Positions 1-10,905 of a DNA stretch of 64,000 bases are shown piece after piece. Numbering within the stretch: position 1 is the first letter of the stretch; each line of letters begins with the position of its first letter. The notes beneath the pieces are model-generated. The model was not told the origin of the DNA, ran no database searches, and saw only the letters and a program-made list of their open reading frames with translations. Both the position numbers and the translations under genes were made by a program. Origin of the DNA: Chrysomallon squamiferum (Eukaryota > Mollusca > Gastropoda > Neomphalida > Peltospiridae); contig CM022677.1 in the NCBI GenBank assembly GCA_012295275.1, forward strand, positions 14,921,943-14,985,942, written 5' to 3'.

Positions 1-373
1 GTATTTATAAATGACAAATATGGTATAACACAAAATAAAATAGAATGTAAAGAAATAAATTGGTTTTGTAAAATGTACAGGGTTAGGATTTCTCCATCTT
101 TTCATGGACACAGGTCCGCAGTTTAGAAATTATTTTAACGCGTTTGGCTGAAGTTATTATAGACTTTTTCGACTCTTTCTGCTTCAATATTGTGCATGTC
201 GTAGAAGTACTACGCTCGTTCTGCCCAGCCAAGTCGACTACAGAAACACCTCGCTATTACATGCGTTAATTCAATGCACATCATCTGTTTCTTCTTCTCA
301 GCACTGTTCTTTGCACTCACTTTGTTAGGATCCATGGTCACGGATCCATTGAAATTTGACAAAATACTGCAGA

Positions 374-447
374 AAACACGTGAAGTAAACACGTGAAGTA
401 AACGAGTGAAGTAAACACGTGAAGTAAACACGTGAAGTAAACGAGTG
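374..447. repeat. 13-bp tandem repeat (CACGTGAAGTAAA-like)
   Basis: About six head-to-tail copies of a 13-bp unit, AAACACGTGAAGT with an AAACGAGTGAAGT variant. It contains repeated CACGTG E-box palindromes, probably by chance. The rest of positions 1-500 shows no exon that I can support. Confidence 0.75.
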
Positions 448-499
448 AGACACAGGATGACTGCTCGTAACTGGGAAAACTTGTAGTCAAGGTACCACT

Positions 500-577
500 G
501 TGTGTGTGTTTGTGTGAGTGTGTGTATCTGTGTGTGTGTGAGTGTGTGTATGTGTTTGTGTGTGTGTGTTTGTGTAT

Positions 578-624
<47 letters not shown>

Positions 625-895
625 TGTGTGTGTTTGTGTGTATATGTGTGTGTGTCTGTATGTGTGTTTGTGTGTCTCTGTGTGTGTATGTGTGTATATA
701 TATGTGTGTGTGTGTCTGTGTGTGTGTTTGTGTGTCTCTGTGTGTGTATGTGTGTATATATATGTGTGTGTGTCTGTGTGTGTGTTTGTGTGTCTCTGTG
801 TGTGTATGTGTGTGTATGTGTGTATGTGTGTGTTTGTGTGTCTGTTTGTGTGTGCATGTGTGCGTGTCTGTGTGTATATGTGTGTGTGTGTGGCT
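500..895. repeat. (TG)n microsatellite with TGTA/TCTG variants
   Basis: Nearly 400 bases of TG dinucleotide with interspersed TATG and TCTG, including near-identical blocks around 690-760 and 750-820. Long open frames on both strands here (poly Cys-Val and poly His-Thr) are artefacts of the repeat. It lies just upstream of the first recognisable exon of copy A, probably in an intron. Confidence 0.95.
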
Positions 896-1053
896 ATTTT
901 TTTTTCTCTCTCTCTCTGTGAACCTATCTATTTATCTGTCTGTGTACCAACGTATCTGTTTATCTATCTGTCTCTTTGTACTTCTCTCTATATACAGTAA
1001 AAAGATATAAAATTACAGAAACTAAAGTTCAGTTACATACTGTCATACTGCAG

Positions 1054-1198
1054 GGAAGAAAATGTTTCTGCAGTCTTCCACAACATAAAACAAACTCTAA
1101 GAAAGATACAACATTCAAGAAAGTAAACAAAGTACGTTGTCCTGGGACCTATGACGAGTTCTGTGGTGGTGCAGACGTTGTTTCTGTCTACGAATTAG
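1054..1198 (+). CDS. Copy A exon: second half of WSC domain
   Basis: The exon follows CTGCAG and ends TTA G before GTAATA (phase 0 to 1). It encodes GRKCFCS, then CPGTYDEFCGG and VVSVYEL, matching the C-terminal Cys pattern of WSC carbohydrate-binding domains (C-x-C ... C-x(7)-C-GG ... S-x-Y). The spacer between the Cys pairs is Lys/Thr-rich and longer than in copies B, D and E. Confidence 0.85.
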
Positions 1199-1250
1199 GT
1201 AATAATTTTATTTTGATAATATACAGGTATTAGAAGTATAAGCTTTTCCA

Positions 1251-1815
1251 GACTGATTTCTATTTTTTATTTTTTATTATTAGATCAGAAAAGTAATATT
1301 TGTAATAGTAATAGTAGTAGTAGAAAAGGATTAGTAGTAGCTGTTGTTGTAATCAGAATTCAGTAGACGTTGAGCAGAAGTAGTAGAAGTAGTAGAAATA
1401 GCAGTAGTAGCAGCAGATGTAGTAGTAGAAGCAGTAATAGTAATAATAGCTGAAGTAATAGCAACAATAGTAATAGTAGCACTAGTAGTAGTATTAGCAG
1501 AAGTAGTACCAGTAGCAATAATAGTAGTAGTAGTAGTAGAAGTAGTACCAGTAGCAACAATAGTAGTAGTATTAGTAGAAGTAGTACCAGTAGCAATAAT
1601 AGTAGTAGTATTAGTAGAAGTAGTACCAGTAGCAATAATAGTAGTAGTATTAGCAGAAGTAGTACCAGTAGCAATAATAGTAGTAGTAGCAGAAGTAGTA
1701 CCAGTAGCAATAATAGTAATAGTATTAGTAGAAGTAGTACCAGTAGCAATAATAGTAGTAGTATTAGTAGAAGTAGTACCAGTAGCAATAATAGTAGTAG
1801 TAGAAAGAGTAGCTG
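1251..1815. repeat. TAG/AGT-rich minisatellite, 39-bp unit
   Basis: The intron of copy A is full of AGT triplets. Between about 1498 and 1800 they form roughly eight copies of a 39-bp unit beginning AGAAGTAGTACCAGTAGCAA. The poly-Leu frame on the minus strand is a repeat artefact. The rest of the intron to 2100 is degenerate TAG/GGT sequence. Confidence 0.85.
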
Positions 1816-2100
1816 GAGTTGAATAATAATATTAGAAGCAGCACAAATAGCAGAAGTAGTAGTAATGTTTGTAGAACTAACAGAAAATAGTAATAGTAGC
1901 AGTAAACGTAGTAGTTGTTACTGTAGATGATGTAACAGATGGAGAAGAAATAATACAAGCTGTAGGTGGCATGAGTAGTGGTAGTAGCAATAGAAACAGG
2001 AATAGTGGTGGTGGTGGTAGTAGTTGTGAACAGAAGAAGATGAAATAGCGGTAGTACCACACAGACATTGTTTTTATATTAAAGAAATATTTTATTTCAG

Positions 2101-2235
2101 ATCTGCCTGTTTCTGTAGATATAAAAAGCAGAACAAGTAAAAACAGCAACTGCGGCTACGTCAAATATGAAAACCACAAAATCACCCTTCGATTTGCAGA
2201 CTGCTGTGCAAATTGGCAGCTTAGTGTTTGTCCAA
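2101..2235 (+). CDS. Copy A exon: CGYV Cys module
   Basis: 135 nt, phase 1-1, acceptor TTTATTTCAG and donor A|GTATGT. It encodes a ~45-residue module starting DLPVSV, with NCGYVKY, then ITLRFADCC and LSVC. Equivalent exons sit at the same place in B (22073-22207), D (37690-37824) and E (49380-49520). I do not recognise a named domain. The conserved CGY[VI] and GF[KQ]NC-like blocks suggest a small disulfide-linked beta module. Confidence 0.8.
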
Positions 2236-2552
2236 GTATGTTGTTTATTTATTTATTTATTTATTTATTTTAGTTTGTTTGTTTGTTTGTTTATATATTT
2301 GTGTCTATTTGTTTGTTTGTTTGTTCATTAGTTTATTTTTTCTTTCATTCTGTTCTTTATTTGCTTCCGTTTTGACACCGTATGCATTTGTGCTTGAATT
2401 TTATCTTTATGTGTTTTCATTTGTATGCATTTAACTAATATTATATTCATTACTGAAAAATGCTAACATCGATGAAAAAACCCAACAAACAATAAAAAGA
2501 AGAGATGTTTAAATCCAAAAGTAATTTTACTGACGTTTCTTCTACGTTTCAG

Positions 2553-2842
2553 AAAATAGTTTTATTCATGTGACACATACGTGCAGAAGTGAGGTATGTA
2601 TTTTAACACAATATTTAAAATGGAATGACGCTAGAGTACAGTGTGGTGGAAATCTGTCAAAACTGACAGACACAGCAGAGTCAGAACTGAAAACACTGAT
2701 TAACGATGAATGGTATAAATACTGGATTGGTCTGAAACGAAATATTGAATGGAGGTGGATTGATGAGAACTCAGATGGACAAACACACACAAAAATACAA
2801 ACATACATAAATACAAACATACATGACTACAAACATACATAA
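2553..2842 (+). CDS. Copy A exon: first half of C-type lectin-like domain, donor lost
   Basis: The acceptor is CTACGTTTCAG. The frame encodes HTCRSEVC, then NLSKLTD, KYWIGLKRN and WRWIDENSDG, the usual alpha-helix and WIGL half of a CTLD. Sister exons end at W-x-W-I-x-G directly before GTAA. Here the reading frame runs on into a TACA/ACAA microsatellite and stops at 2840-2842 without any GT, so no canonical donor is available. It looks like an exon end overwritten by repeat expansion. Confidence 0.75.
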
Positions 2843-3142
2843 ATACAAGCATACATATATACGCACATACACAAATATGTCTTTCCTGATCACATGTTCA
2901 TTGGCTAAATGTTCAGCCACATATGCAATACACAAATACGCAGAAATACCTACACTCTTAGACACACGTAGAAAACTTCTATCTCTCTGTTATCCAAATA
3001 TTTATTTATCTACTAACGTCCCTTACTATATACACGATTATATAATGATGTATGATGACGCTACATTTCAAATATTTCACCTTATTAATGAAAAGATTTT
3101 ATTCTCTCTTTGGTTTTTTTTTTTTTTTTCTTTTTTCTTAAG

Positions 3143-3268
3143 GAAACCTTGTTACAAATCCTTCCAACAGTCATGAAACAGCTCATCAAAGTATTGCATG
3201 GAAGAGAAACAAAAATAACAACATTCCTAAAAAGTCATCGACAAAATGTTCTGCTGTGTGTCAACTTT
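3143..3268 (+). CDS. Copy A exon: second half of CTLD
   Basis: 126 nt, phase 1-1, acceptor CTTAAG after a long T tract and donor T|GTGAG. It encodes ~42 residues rich in Asn/Ser/Lys and ends KCSAVCQL. This corresponds to the terminal xxxCQK of the CTLD halves in B, D and E. The third and fourth conserved CTLD Cys would lie here. Confidence 0.7.
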
Positions 3269-3595
3269 GTGAGTATTGTGCGTGTGCGTGTGCGTCTCAG
3301 TTTTTGACTAAAATGAAGAAACTATTTTAGAAAACAGTACACCGACTTACAGAATCACAGATACATGGTTCGATATACAAAAGCAAGCATTAATATACTA
3401 GATACACAATATGTACACAAACATACACATATAGCAATATACTCAAACATCCATGCGATATTTATAAATTAATGATTTTAAAGTATAAAAATAATATTTT
3501 CAGTGAAAAGTAAACTTCGATTACAGAAATATTATTGTCTGTCTCTGGTATTTCTTACATGTATTATTTTTAAGAGAAATTAACAGTCGTAGTAT

Positions 3596-3648
<53 letters not shown>
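3596..3648. repeat. (TAG)n microsatellite
   Basis: About 17 perfect TAG triplets in the intron before the copy A stalk exon. Confidence 0.95.
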
Positions 3649-3824
3649 ATTTTGAAACAATCAGAAACGAAATACATATACACATTTTGATTATAAATTA
3701 AAAATAATTATGGTGGTATTTGAGAAGAAATATGATGATGTTGATAATTTAGATAATAATGACAAAGACGATACATTTCACTATAAAGATTTTCTGTTAA
3801 AAAACATGTAACTTTTATTAACAG

Positions 3825-4148
3825 ATAAAACAACTACTACATCGATTCCAACGACCAAACTACTAACACTTAACACGAAAGTGACAACGACAACGACGAC
3901 AAAAGAAACAGTGGACTTCACAACAACACAATTTAACTTTTTGACAACGGAAACAACGACGACAACGACAACAAAAGAAACAGTGGACTTCACAACAACA
4001 CAATTTAACTTTTTGACAACGGAAACAACGACGACAACGACAACCAAAGAAAAAGTGGACCTTACAACAACACAATTTAACTTTCTGACGTCAACGTTGT
4101 TTGACAAAGGACGAAAACAACAGACTCACCAGTCCAAAAACAGTACAG
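3825..4148 (+). CDS. Copy A exon: Thr-rich stalk with three 72-bp repeats
   Basis: 324 nt, phase 1-1, acceptor TTAACAG and donor ACAG|GTCATT. It encodes a Thr-rich extracellular stalk. A 24-residue unit (TTTTTTKETVDFTTTQFNFL plus TTET) is repeated three times, with unit starts 72 bp apart (KETVDF at 3902, 3974, 4046 in nucleotides). Such stalks are usually heavily O-glycosylated. The near identity of the copies at DNA level implies recent in-frame expansion. Confidence 0.85.
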
Positions 4149-4503
4149 GTCATTTAAATATTTTCTTTGTTTTAATATTTGCTTTCTTATTTATTTATTT
4201 TTGTCCTTCATTTTATTTTATTTTATTTTATTTAGTTATTTCATCTTTTTTCTTTTTTATTGTTAAATTTTATTATTAATATAATGATTACTAATTATCA
4301 TTATCATTATTATTATTTTTTTTTTTTTTTCTTGTCAGTGTTTTGCCTTTCTGGCAGCTTGTTTAGTTTTTAAATAACGATCACAAATGGTCTGTTTCCT
4401 TAATTTTAAATTACGACTGTTCAGTTATGGATAAATGATGTTAAAAGATTTGTAACAAGCTGAGATGTAGGTAAATAAACAGATGTAACTTGTTTATTTT
4501 TAG

Positions 4504-4579
4504 CTTTGATTGGCGGCAGTGTTGTTGTTGTCATTGTTGTTATCGTAACATCTATCTTGATTTTCATCTGGATGAAACG
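4504..4579 (+). CDS. Copy A exon: transmembrane segment
   Basis: 76 nt, phase 1 to 2, acceptor TATTTTTAG and donor CG|GTAATG. It encodes ALIGGS, a run of Val/Ile/Leu, then FIWMKR: one hydrophobic helix followed by a basic stop-transfer. Every copy in the window uses an exon of exactly 76 nt with the same phases. Confidence 0.9.
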
Positions 4580-4845
4580 GTAATGAAACTTATTTATTTA
4601 TTTATTTATTTATGTATTTATTTATTTGTGTGTTTATTTATTTATATAATGTCATTTTTCTGTTATTTATTAGTGAAAAGACGTAAATTGTAAAAAACAC
4701 GAATACCAATGAAATGTGTTAGAGCATGTGAAGTGTTATGAAACATATATATATATATATATACACGAAAATAAATAATAATAATAATCATAATAATAAT
4801 AATAATATGTATTATTATCAATTATCATTCTATATTATATTACAG

Positions 4846-5227
4846 AACAAAACGTTTCTGTTTCGCAAAAGAAAAATCTTCAGAACAAAAAGTAGATTTT
4901 CGGAGAGAGACTGTAACAAGCTACGAAAATTCTGATATGACACTGGCTGGTGTAGATGACCCCTATTACAGTGAAATAAACGACGGCATGCGACAAGGAA
5001 CAGCAACTCTATTTCAAACTGATAAACAGAGTTGTTCCCCTCTAACCAATGACAGCAGACATAATATTAACGTGAATTTTAGTAACGATTCGGATTACGA
5101 AATTACAGAAGTGATTCAAGAAAATCGTCATCAACATAAACATAATGCTGATGTCGGAGTTTACGAAACGATAGACAGAACAATACCGACAGCTACTGCA
5201 TCGAATGTGTACTACCATCTTCCTTAA
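4846..5227 (+). CDS. Copy A exon: cytoplasmic tail with tyrosine motifs
   Basis: The acceptor is ATATTACAG, entering in phase 2 (CG|A). The tail encodes RTKRFCFAKE, then TSYENSD (YxN, Grb2-type), DDPYYSEI, SDYEITE, VYETID and SNVYYHL, then TAA at 5225-5227. From about 5205 a +1-shifted frame continues with VDDYDTTE, SSLYNHT and NVYFVLED to a stop at 5445-5447. NVYFVLE matches the family C terminus (YFVLENSD in E). The present stop is therefore probably caused by an indel near 5205-5225, in the assembly or the genome. Confidence 0.8.
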
Positions 5228-5479
5228 ACAAAACGTCGACGACTACGACACAACAGAAGCCGTTGTTCCAAACTTCTGTGATTCCAGTTTATATAACCAC
5301 ACTGACGTAAATTCATCTCAGTATTCATTAAAAGCAGACGACATCAACTGTGAGAACGTAGATGAAGAACTGAATTTCTCTCAAAATGATGGAAATGTTT
5401 ATTTCGTTCTGGAAGACGAAGATGTATCCTCGTGGTATCTGTTTTGACACAGATAAGCAACAATCTCGCGTTGTCCAGA

Positions 5480-5485
5480 AATAAA
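5480..5485 (+). promoter_or_regulatory. Candidate poly(A) signal of copy A
   Basis: AATAAA about 35 bases after the end of the extended tail frame, followed by a GTT/T-rich stretch. Confidence 0.5.
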
Positions 5486-5689
5486 GATGTTTTTCTTGTT
5501 GTTATTGACAGAGACTGAACGTAATATATACATATATTATGTATATATATATATATAATTGATTAAAATATAAACAATCAATTCTATATACACATTGCGA
5601 GTTTTTTGTTTGTTTCTAGTCAGAATGTGTATACTGTAACGTGCATATCTTTTTAACGCGGTATGGGTTTTGACTCAGAACGTGTAAGT

Positions 5690-5859
5690 GAGTTCTATAA
5701 AAATATATTGAAGTGGGCGTGGTCTAATTGTATGACAGTGTTCTGACTGTCAGCAGACGTCAACGTTTTGTTCAGTTTGTGAGTGAAATTCATTGTGAAA
5801 CTTTGGAGATACGAGGTTGTTTATATATGGCTTACTTTTCAAAGCAACTGCCGAGAGGG
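5690..5859 (+). other. Possible promoter and first exon
   Basis: TATAAAAATA at 5696-5705 is followed by a GGGCGTGG box, a plausible leader, an ATG at 5827 and a short frame MAYFSKQLPRG that ends at a consensus donor GGGG|TAAGT around 5859-5861. No downstream exon could be linked to it. It could also be part of a mobile element. Confidence 0.25.
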
Positions 5860-7129
5860 GTAAGTTATGAGGATTACTATGCTGATGAGCGTCTTACAGG
5901 AGCAGCATTTACATCTTGTGATGATGTCTGTCATCAGCTGTCATATTCACATCCCGCTCTGTCTCAATAAAAGGACAACAAGTAAATGGAAGGGGAGAAG
6001 TGATCACTGGATGAACATTCTCACTTACGGTTCTCATTATCGGGGAGATGTTTAGGAAGATTTAATGCTGGGTTACGGCTATTACATATGTCGCTTGTGT
6101 TCATGTAGTGGATCTGTAGTGTTATATCTTTTGAATCCAATATCTGTGGACATTTTTCGCCAGGTCACCAAATGTGAACAAAGTTCCGTTTAGGCGACTA
6201 GGATGTTAAAAACACTAAGCATTAGTCGTGCAAAAAAAAAAAAATATATATATATTTTTGTGACCATATTTTTCTATAAGTTATAACAAAAGAGCCACTG
6301 TTAATAATTTTATTTCAAATATTTATTTCACATAAAAGGATTGTTCATAGTTCCATAAGTTCGACGTATCGTCTTACCGTATTTGCCAAAATCTATTTAT
6401 ACACATTAATGCTAAAGTGAAGCTAGCTAACATTTCCAACCTTAACGTTATAGAGTTATCGGTTGGTTAACAAAACAGTTTATCACAGGCGATAACTCTA
6501 TCAGCAAGAGCATGCTATTGTTTTTCATTATTTATTCAAGTATTAGTTCCCTAAAGTGAAGCCAACGAACAAATCTAGCGAACTATTACACCGTCAGGTT
6601 GAAGAATTATCGGTTGGTTAACGGAACAAGTTATCATGGGAGATAACTCCATAACCTTGTATTTGCTATGTTTTTCCTTTTCAATTCCAGTAGGGTTACT
6701 TACCAGTAATAAAAAGGAAAAACAGTTTGTTTGAAAATTTATTACCAGCTGATTTGAATAATTAGGACTCAATTTTTCTGGCTATTTTAATTAATAAAGA
6801 ATTTTGGTATTTCATTTTAGATGTTGGAAAAATAAGGTAAGCCAATACATCGAGATTATTGAACTATGAGCAAATCTGTTCACTGGAAAAATGGGGAGAT
6901 AGAAATAAGTAATGTTTCATGGTTTTAGAAATTCCATAGCTACAGTTTGGTGTTCTGTTTATTTTGTGTTTGAATTTGATTGAGTTTAGATTAGTTGCCT
7001 AGATGATTCTAAGTTGTAAGGTTCTTGTGTAGTTCCTTACTAAAATTATTTTGGGATTTGAAGATGAAAGGTTTAATTAATGTTTATTTTCTATCTTTAC
7101 TATTCACCCATTCCAGTCCACAATTCAAT
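5860..7129. other. Non-coding spacer with repeat-element fragments
   Basis: No gene seen. At 6165-6215 there is a block (CACCAAATGTGAACAAAGTT and onwards to GATGTTAA) that recurs in reverse orientation at about 15601-15650, so it is a dispersed repeat. At 6412-6510 and 6553-6660 two related ~100-bp blocks both carry TTATCGGTTGGTTAAC. The first contains the exact inverted pair AGAGTTATC / GATAACTCT. Confidence 0.6.
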
Positions 7130-10100
7130 ATGGTTGACTGTTAGTTCAAGGCAGTGCACTGTATCTAGTATATTACAGACTGTTGTATGTACCACCCTGT
7201 CAGTCAGTCTGTTTGTTCAAGGGAAGGCACTGTGGTATGTACTATCCTGTCAGTGAGTCTGTTCAAGGCAGTACACGGTATCTAGAATTACAGACTGTGG
7301 TATGTACTACCCTGTAAATGAGACTGTTCAAGGCAGGACACCGTCTCTAGTATATTACAGACTGTGCTATGTACTATCCTGTTAGTGAGTCTGTTCAAGG
7401 CAGTGCACCGTGTCTAGTTTATTACAGACTGTGGAATATACTATCCTGTCAGTGATTATGTTTGTTCAAGGCAGAGCATCTTCTCCACTAATATTAAAGA
7501 CTGAGGTATGTACTACCCTGTCACTGAGTCTCTTTGTTCAAAGCAATGCATGTATCTAGTAGAGTGCTATGTACTACCCTCTCAGTGAGTCTGTTCAAGG
7601 CAGTGCACTGTATCTAGTATATTACAGACTGTGGTATGTACTACCCTGTCAGTGGCTGTGTGTTCAAGGCAGCCCATCGTGTCTAGTATATTATACACTG
7701 TGGTATATACTACACTGTGAGTGAGTCTGTTCAAGGCAGTCCATCGTGTCCAGTATATTATAGACTGTGGTATGTACTATCCTGTCAGTGATTCTGTTTG
7801 TTCAAGGCAGTGCATCGTGTCTAGTATATTACAGACTGTGGTATGTACTATCCTGTCACTGATTCTGTTTGTTCAAGGCAGTGCACCGTGTCTAGTATAT
7901 TACAGACTGTGGTATGTTCCACCCTATAAGTGAGTCTGTTTCTTCAAGGAAGTGCATCTTGTCCAGTATATTACAGACTGTGGTATGTAATACCCTGTCG
8001 GTGAGTCTGTTTAGGGCAATGCACTGTATCTAGTATATTACAGACTGTGGTATGTACTATCCTGTCAGTGAGTGTCTGTTCAAGGCAGTGCACCGTGTAT
8101 AGTATATTACAGAGTATGGAATGTACTACCCTGTATGTGAGTCTGTTTGTTCAAGGCAGTGCTCCATGTCAAGTATATTACAGAATGTGGTATGTACTAC
8201 CCTGTCAGGAGTGTATTTGTTCAAGGCAATGCATCGTGTTTAATATATTACAGACTGTGGTATATACTATTCTGTCAGTTATTCTGTTTGTTCAAGGCAG
8301 TGCACATTATGTAGAATATTATAGACTGTGGTATGCACAATCCTGTGAGTGAGTATGTTTCTTAATGCCAGTTCTTCGTGTCTAGTATATTACAGACTGT
8401 GGTATGTACTACCCTGTCAGTGAGTCTGTTCAAGGCAGAGCATCATGTCCAGTATATTACAGACTGTGGTATCTACTACCCTGTTAGGAGTCTGTTTGTT
8501 CAAGGCAGTGCACTGTATCTAGTATTACAGACTGTGGTATGTACTACCCTGTTAGTGAGTCTGTTTGTTCAAGGCACTGTTTGTGTCTAGTATTACAGAC
8601 TGTGGTATATACTATCCTGTCAGTGAGTCTGTTTCTTCAATGCAGTGCATCGTACCTAGTATATTACAGACTGTGGTATGTAATATCCTGTCAGTGAGTG
8701 TCTGTTCAAGGCAGTGCATCGTGACTAGTACATTAGAGAATGTGGTATGTACTATCCTGTTAGTGAGTCTTTTCAAGGCAGTGAATCGTATATTACAGAC
8801 TGTGGTATATACTACCCTGTCAATGAGTCTGTTTCTTCAAGGCAGTTGACTGTGTGTAGTAATTAGACTGTGGTATGTACTACCTTGTCTGTGAGTCTCT
8901 TTGTTCAAGGCAGTGCATGTATCTAGTTTATTACAGTCTGTGGTATGCACTATCCTGTCAGTGACTGTGTTTTCAAGGCAGTGCATCGTGTATAGTATAT
9001 TACAGACTGTGGTATATACTACCCTCTCAGTGAGTCTGTTCAAGGCAGGGCACTGTTTCTAGTATATTACAGGTCTGTGGTATGTACTATCCTGTCAGTG
9101 ACTGTGTGTTCAATGCAGTGCATCGGGTCTAGTATATTATAGACTATGGTATGTACTATCCTGTCAGTGAGTATGCTTGTCCAAGGCAGTGAATCGTGTA
9201 AAGCATATTACAGACTGTGGTGTGTACTATCCTGTCAGTGAGTCTGTTTGTTCAAGGCAGTGCATCGTGTCTAGTATATTACAGACTCTGGTATGTACTA
9301 CCCTATAAGTGACTCTGCTTGTTCAAGGCAATCCATCGTGTCAGATGTATGGTATGTACTACCCTGTCAGACAGCCTGTTTGTTCCAGGCTGTGCATCGT
9401 GTCTAGTATATTACAGACTGTTGAATGTACTATCCTGTCAGTGAGTCTGTTTGTTCAAGGCTGTGTATCATCTCTATTACAGATTGTAGTATGTACCTCC
9501 CAATCAGTGAGTCTGTTTGTTCAAGGCAGTACATCTTCTCCAGTATATTATAGACTGTGGTATGTACTATCCTGTCAGTGAGTCTGTTTGTTCAAGGCAG
9601 TGCATCGTGTCTAGTATATTACAGACTGTGGTATGTACTATCCTGTAACTGAGTCTTTTCCAGGCAGTGCACCGTGTCTAGTATATTACAGACTGTGGTA
9701 TGTACTATCCTGTAACTGAGTCTTTTCCAGGCAGTGCACCGTGTCTAGTATATTACAGACTGTGCTATGTACTACCCTCTCTGTGAGTCTGTTCAAGGCA
9801 GTGCACTGTATCTAGTATATTACAGACTGTGCTATGTACTATCATGTCAGTGACGTGTTCAAGGCAGTGCATCGGGTCTAGTATATTATAGACTGTGGTA
9901 TGTACTATCCTGTCAGTGAGTCTGTTTGTTCAAGGCAGTGCATCGTGTCTAGTATATTACAGACTGTGGTATATACTATCCTGTCAGTGAGTCTGTTTGT
10001 TCAAGGCAGAGCATCTTCTTCAGTATATTACAGACTGTGATATGTACTACCCTCTCAGTGAGTCTTTTCAAGGCAGGGCACTGTTTCTACAGACTGTGGT

Positions 10101-10905
10101 ATGTACTATCCTGTCAGTGAGTCTGATCAAGGCAATTCTTAGTGTCTCGTATATTACAGACTGTGGTATGTACTATCCTGTCAGTGAGTCCGATCAAGGC
10201 AGTGCATCGTGTATAGTATATATTACAGTCTGGAATGTACTACCCTGTATGTGAATCTGTTTGTTGAAGGCAGTGCTCTGTGTGAAGTATATTACAGAAT
10301 GTGGTATGTACTACCCTGTCAGTGAGTCTGTTTGTTGAAGGCAGTGCTCTGTGTCAAGTATATTACAGTGTGGTATGTACTACCCTGTCAGTGAGTCTGT
10401 CTGTTAAAAGCAGTCAAAACTGTCTAGTACATTACAGACTGTGGTATATACTATTCTTTCAGTTTGTTCAAGGCAGTGCATTTTATGTAGAATATTACAG
10501 ACTGTGGTATGTACAATCCTGTGAGTCTGTTTGTTCAAGGCAGTTCTTCGTGTCTAGTATATTACAGACTCTGGTATATACTATCCTGAGAGTGAGCCTG
10601 TTGGTTGAAGGCAGTGCGTCGTGTCTAGTATATTACAGACTGTGGTATGTACTACCCTGTCACTGAGTCTGTTCAAGGCAGTACGCCGTGTCTTGTATAT
10701 TACAGACTGTGGTATGTACTACCCTGTCACTGAGTCTGTTCAAGGCAGTATGCCGTGTCTAGTATATTACAGATTGTGGTATGTACTATCGTGTCAATGA
10801 ATCTGTTTGTTCAAGGCAGTGCACTATGTTTATTACCCACTGTGATATGTACTACCCTGTCAGTCTGTTTGTTCAAGGCAGTGCGTCGTGTCTATTTATT
10901 TTAAA
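7130..10905. repeat. ~70-bp minisatellite array (about 55 copies)
   Basis: Head-to-tail units of about 66-71 bp. The recurrent elements are TTACAGACTGTGGTATGTAC, then CCTGTCAGTGAGTCTGTT, CAAGGCAGTGCATCGTGTC and TAGTATA. Unit length varies mainly by presence of TTGTT or TTTG after GTCTGT. Sequence divergence between copies is moderate, but 9601-9740 contains two units that look identical (TAACTGAGTCTTTTCCAGGC variant), evidence of recent local duplication. Open frames in the array are artefacts of the repeat. Confidence 0.95.

Larger units (their letters stand above)
1054..5447 (+). pseudogene. Copy A: WSC/C-type-lectin transmembrane receptor, 5' incomplete and disrupted
   Basis: This is the left-most member of the receptor family. 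Visible exons are WSC second half 1054-1198, CGYV module 2101-2235, CTLD first half from 2553, CTLD second half 3143-3268, Thr-rich stalk 3825-4148, transmembrane 4504-4579 and cytoplasmic tail from 4846. Reading phases are 0-1, then 1-1 throughout, then 1-2 into the tail, as in the other copies. The signal peptide, exon 2 and the first WSC half are not seen between 1 and 1053, so they lie outside the window or are lost. Two lesions are visible. The CTLD first-half exon has no GT donor before its in-frame stop at 2840-2842. The tail stops at 5225-5227 although the family's C-terminal motif continues in another frame to 5447. A likely poly(A) signal AATAAA lies at 5480-5485. The tail carries SYENS, PYYSEI, VYETI and VYYHL, all potential SH2-binding tyrosines. 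The protein is inferred to be a type I surface receptor. Confidence 0.75.

Noticed and set aside
502-1010. Overlapping Cys/Val-rich open frames
   Set aside because: They are translations of the (TG)n microsatellite in several frames at once; no codon bias, splice signal or homologous domain.
7721-10666. A series of 60-120 codon frames with VQGSA...YYRLWYVL phrases
   Set aside because: They are the ~70-bp minisatellite unit translated; frames shift from unit to unit, as expected for non-coding repeats.
7130-10905. CRISPR-like array
   Set aside because: Units are contiguous without unique spacers and the genome is eukaryotic; it is a minisatellite.
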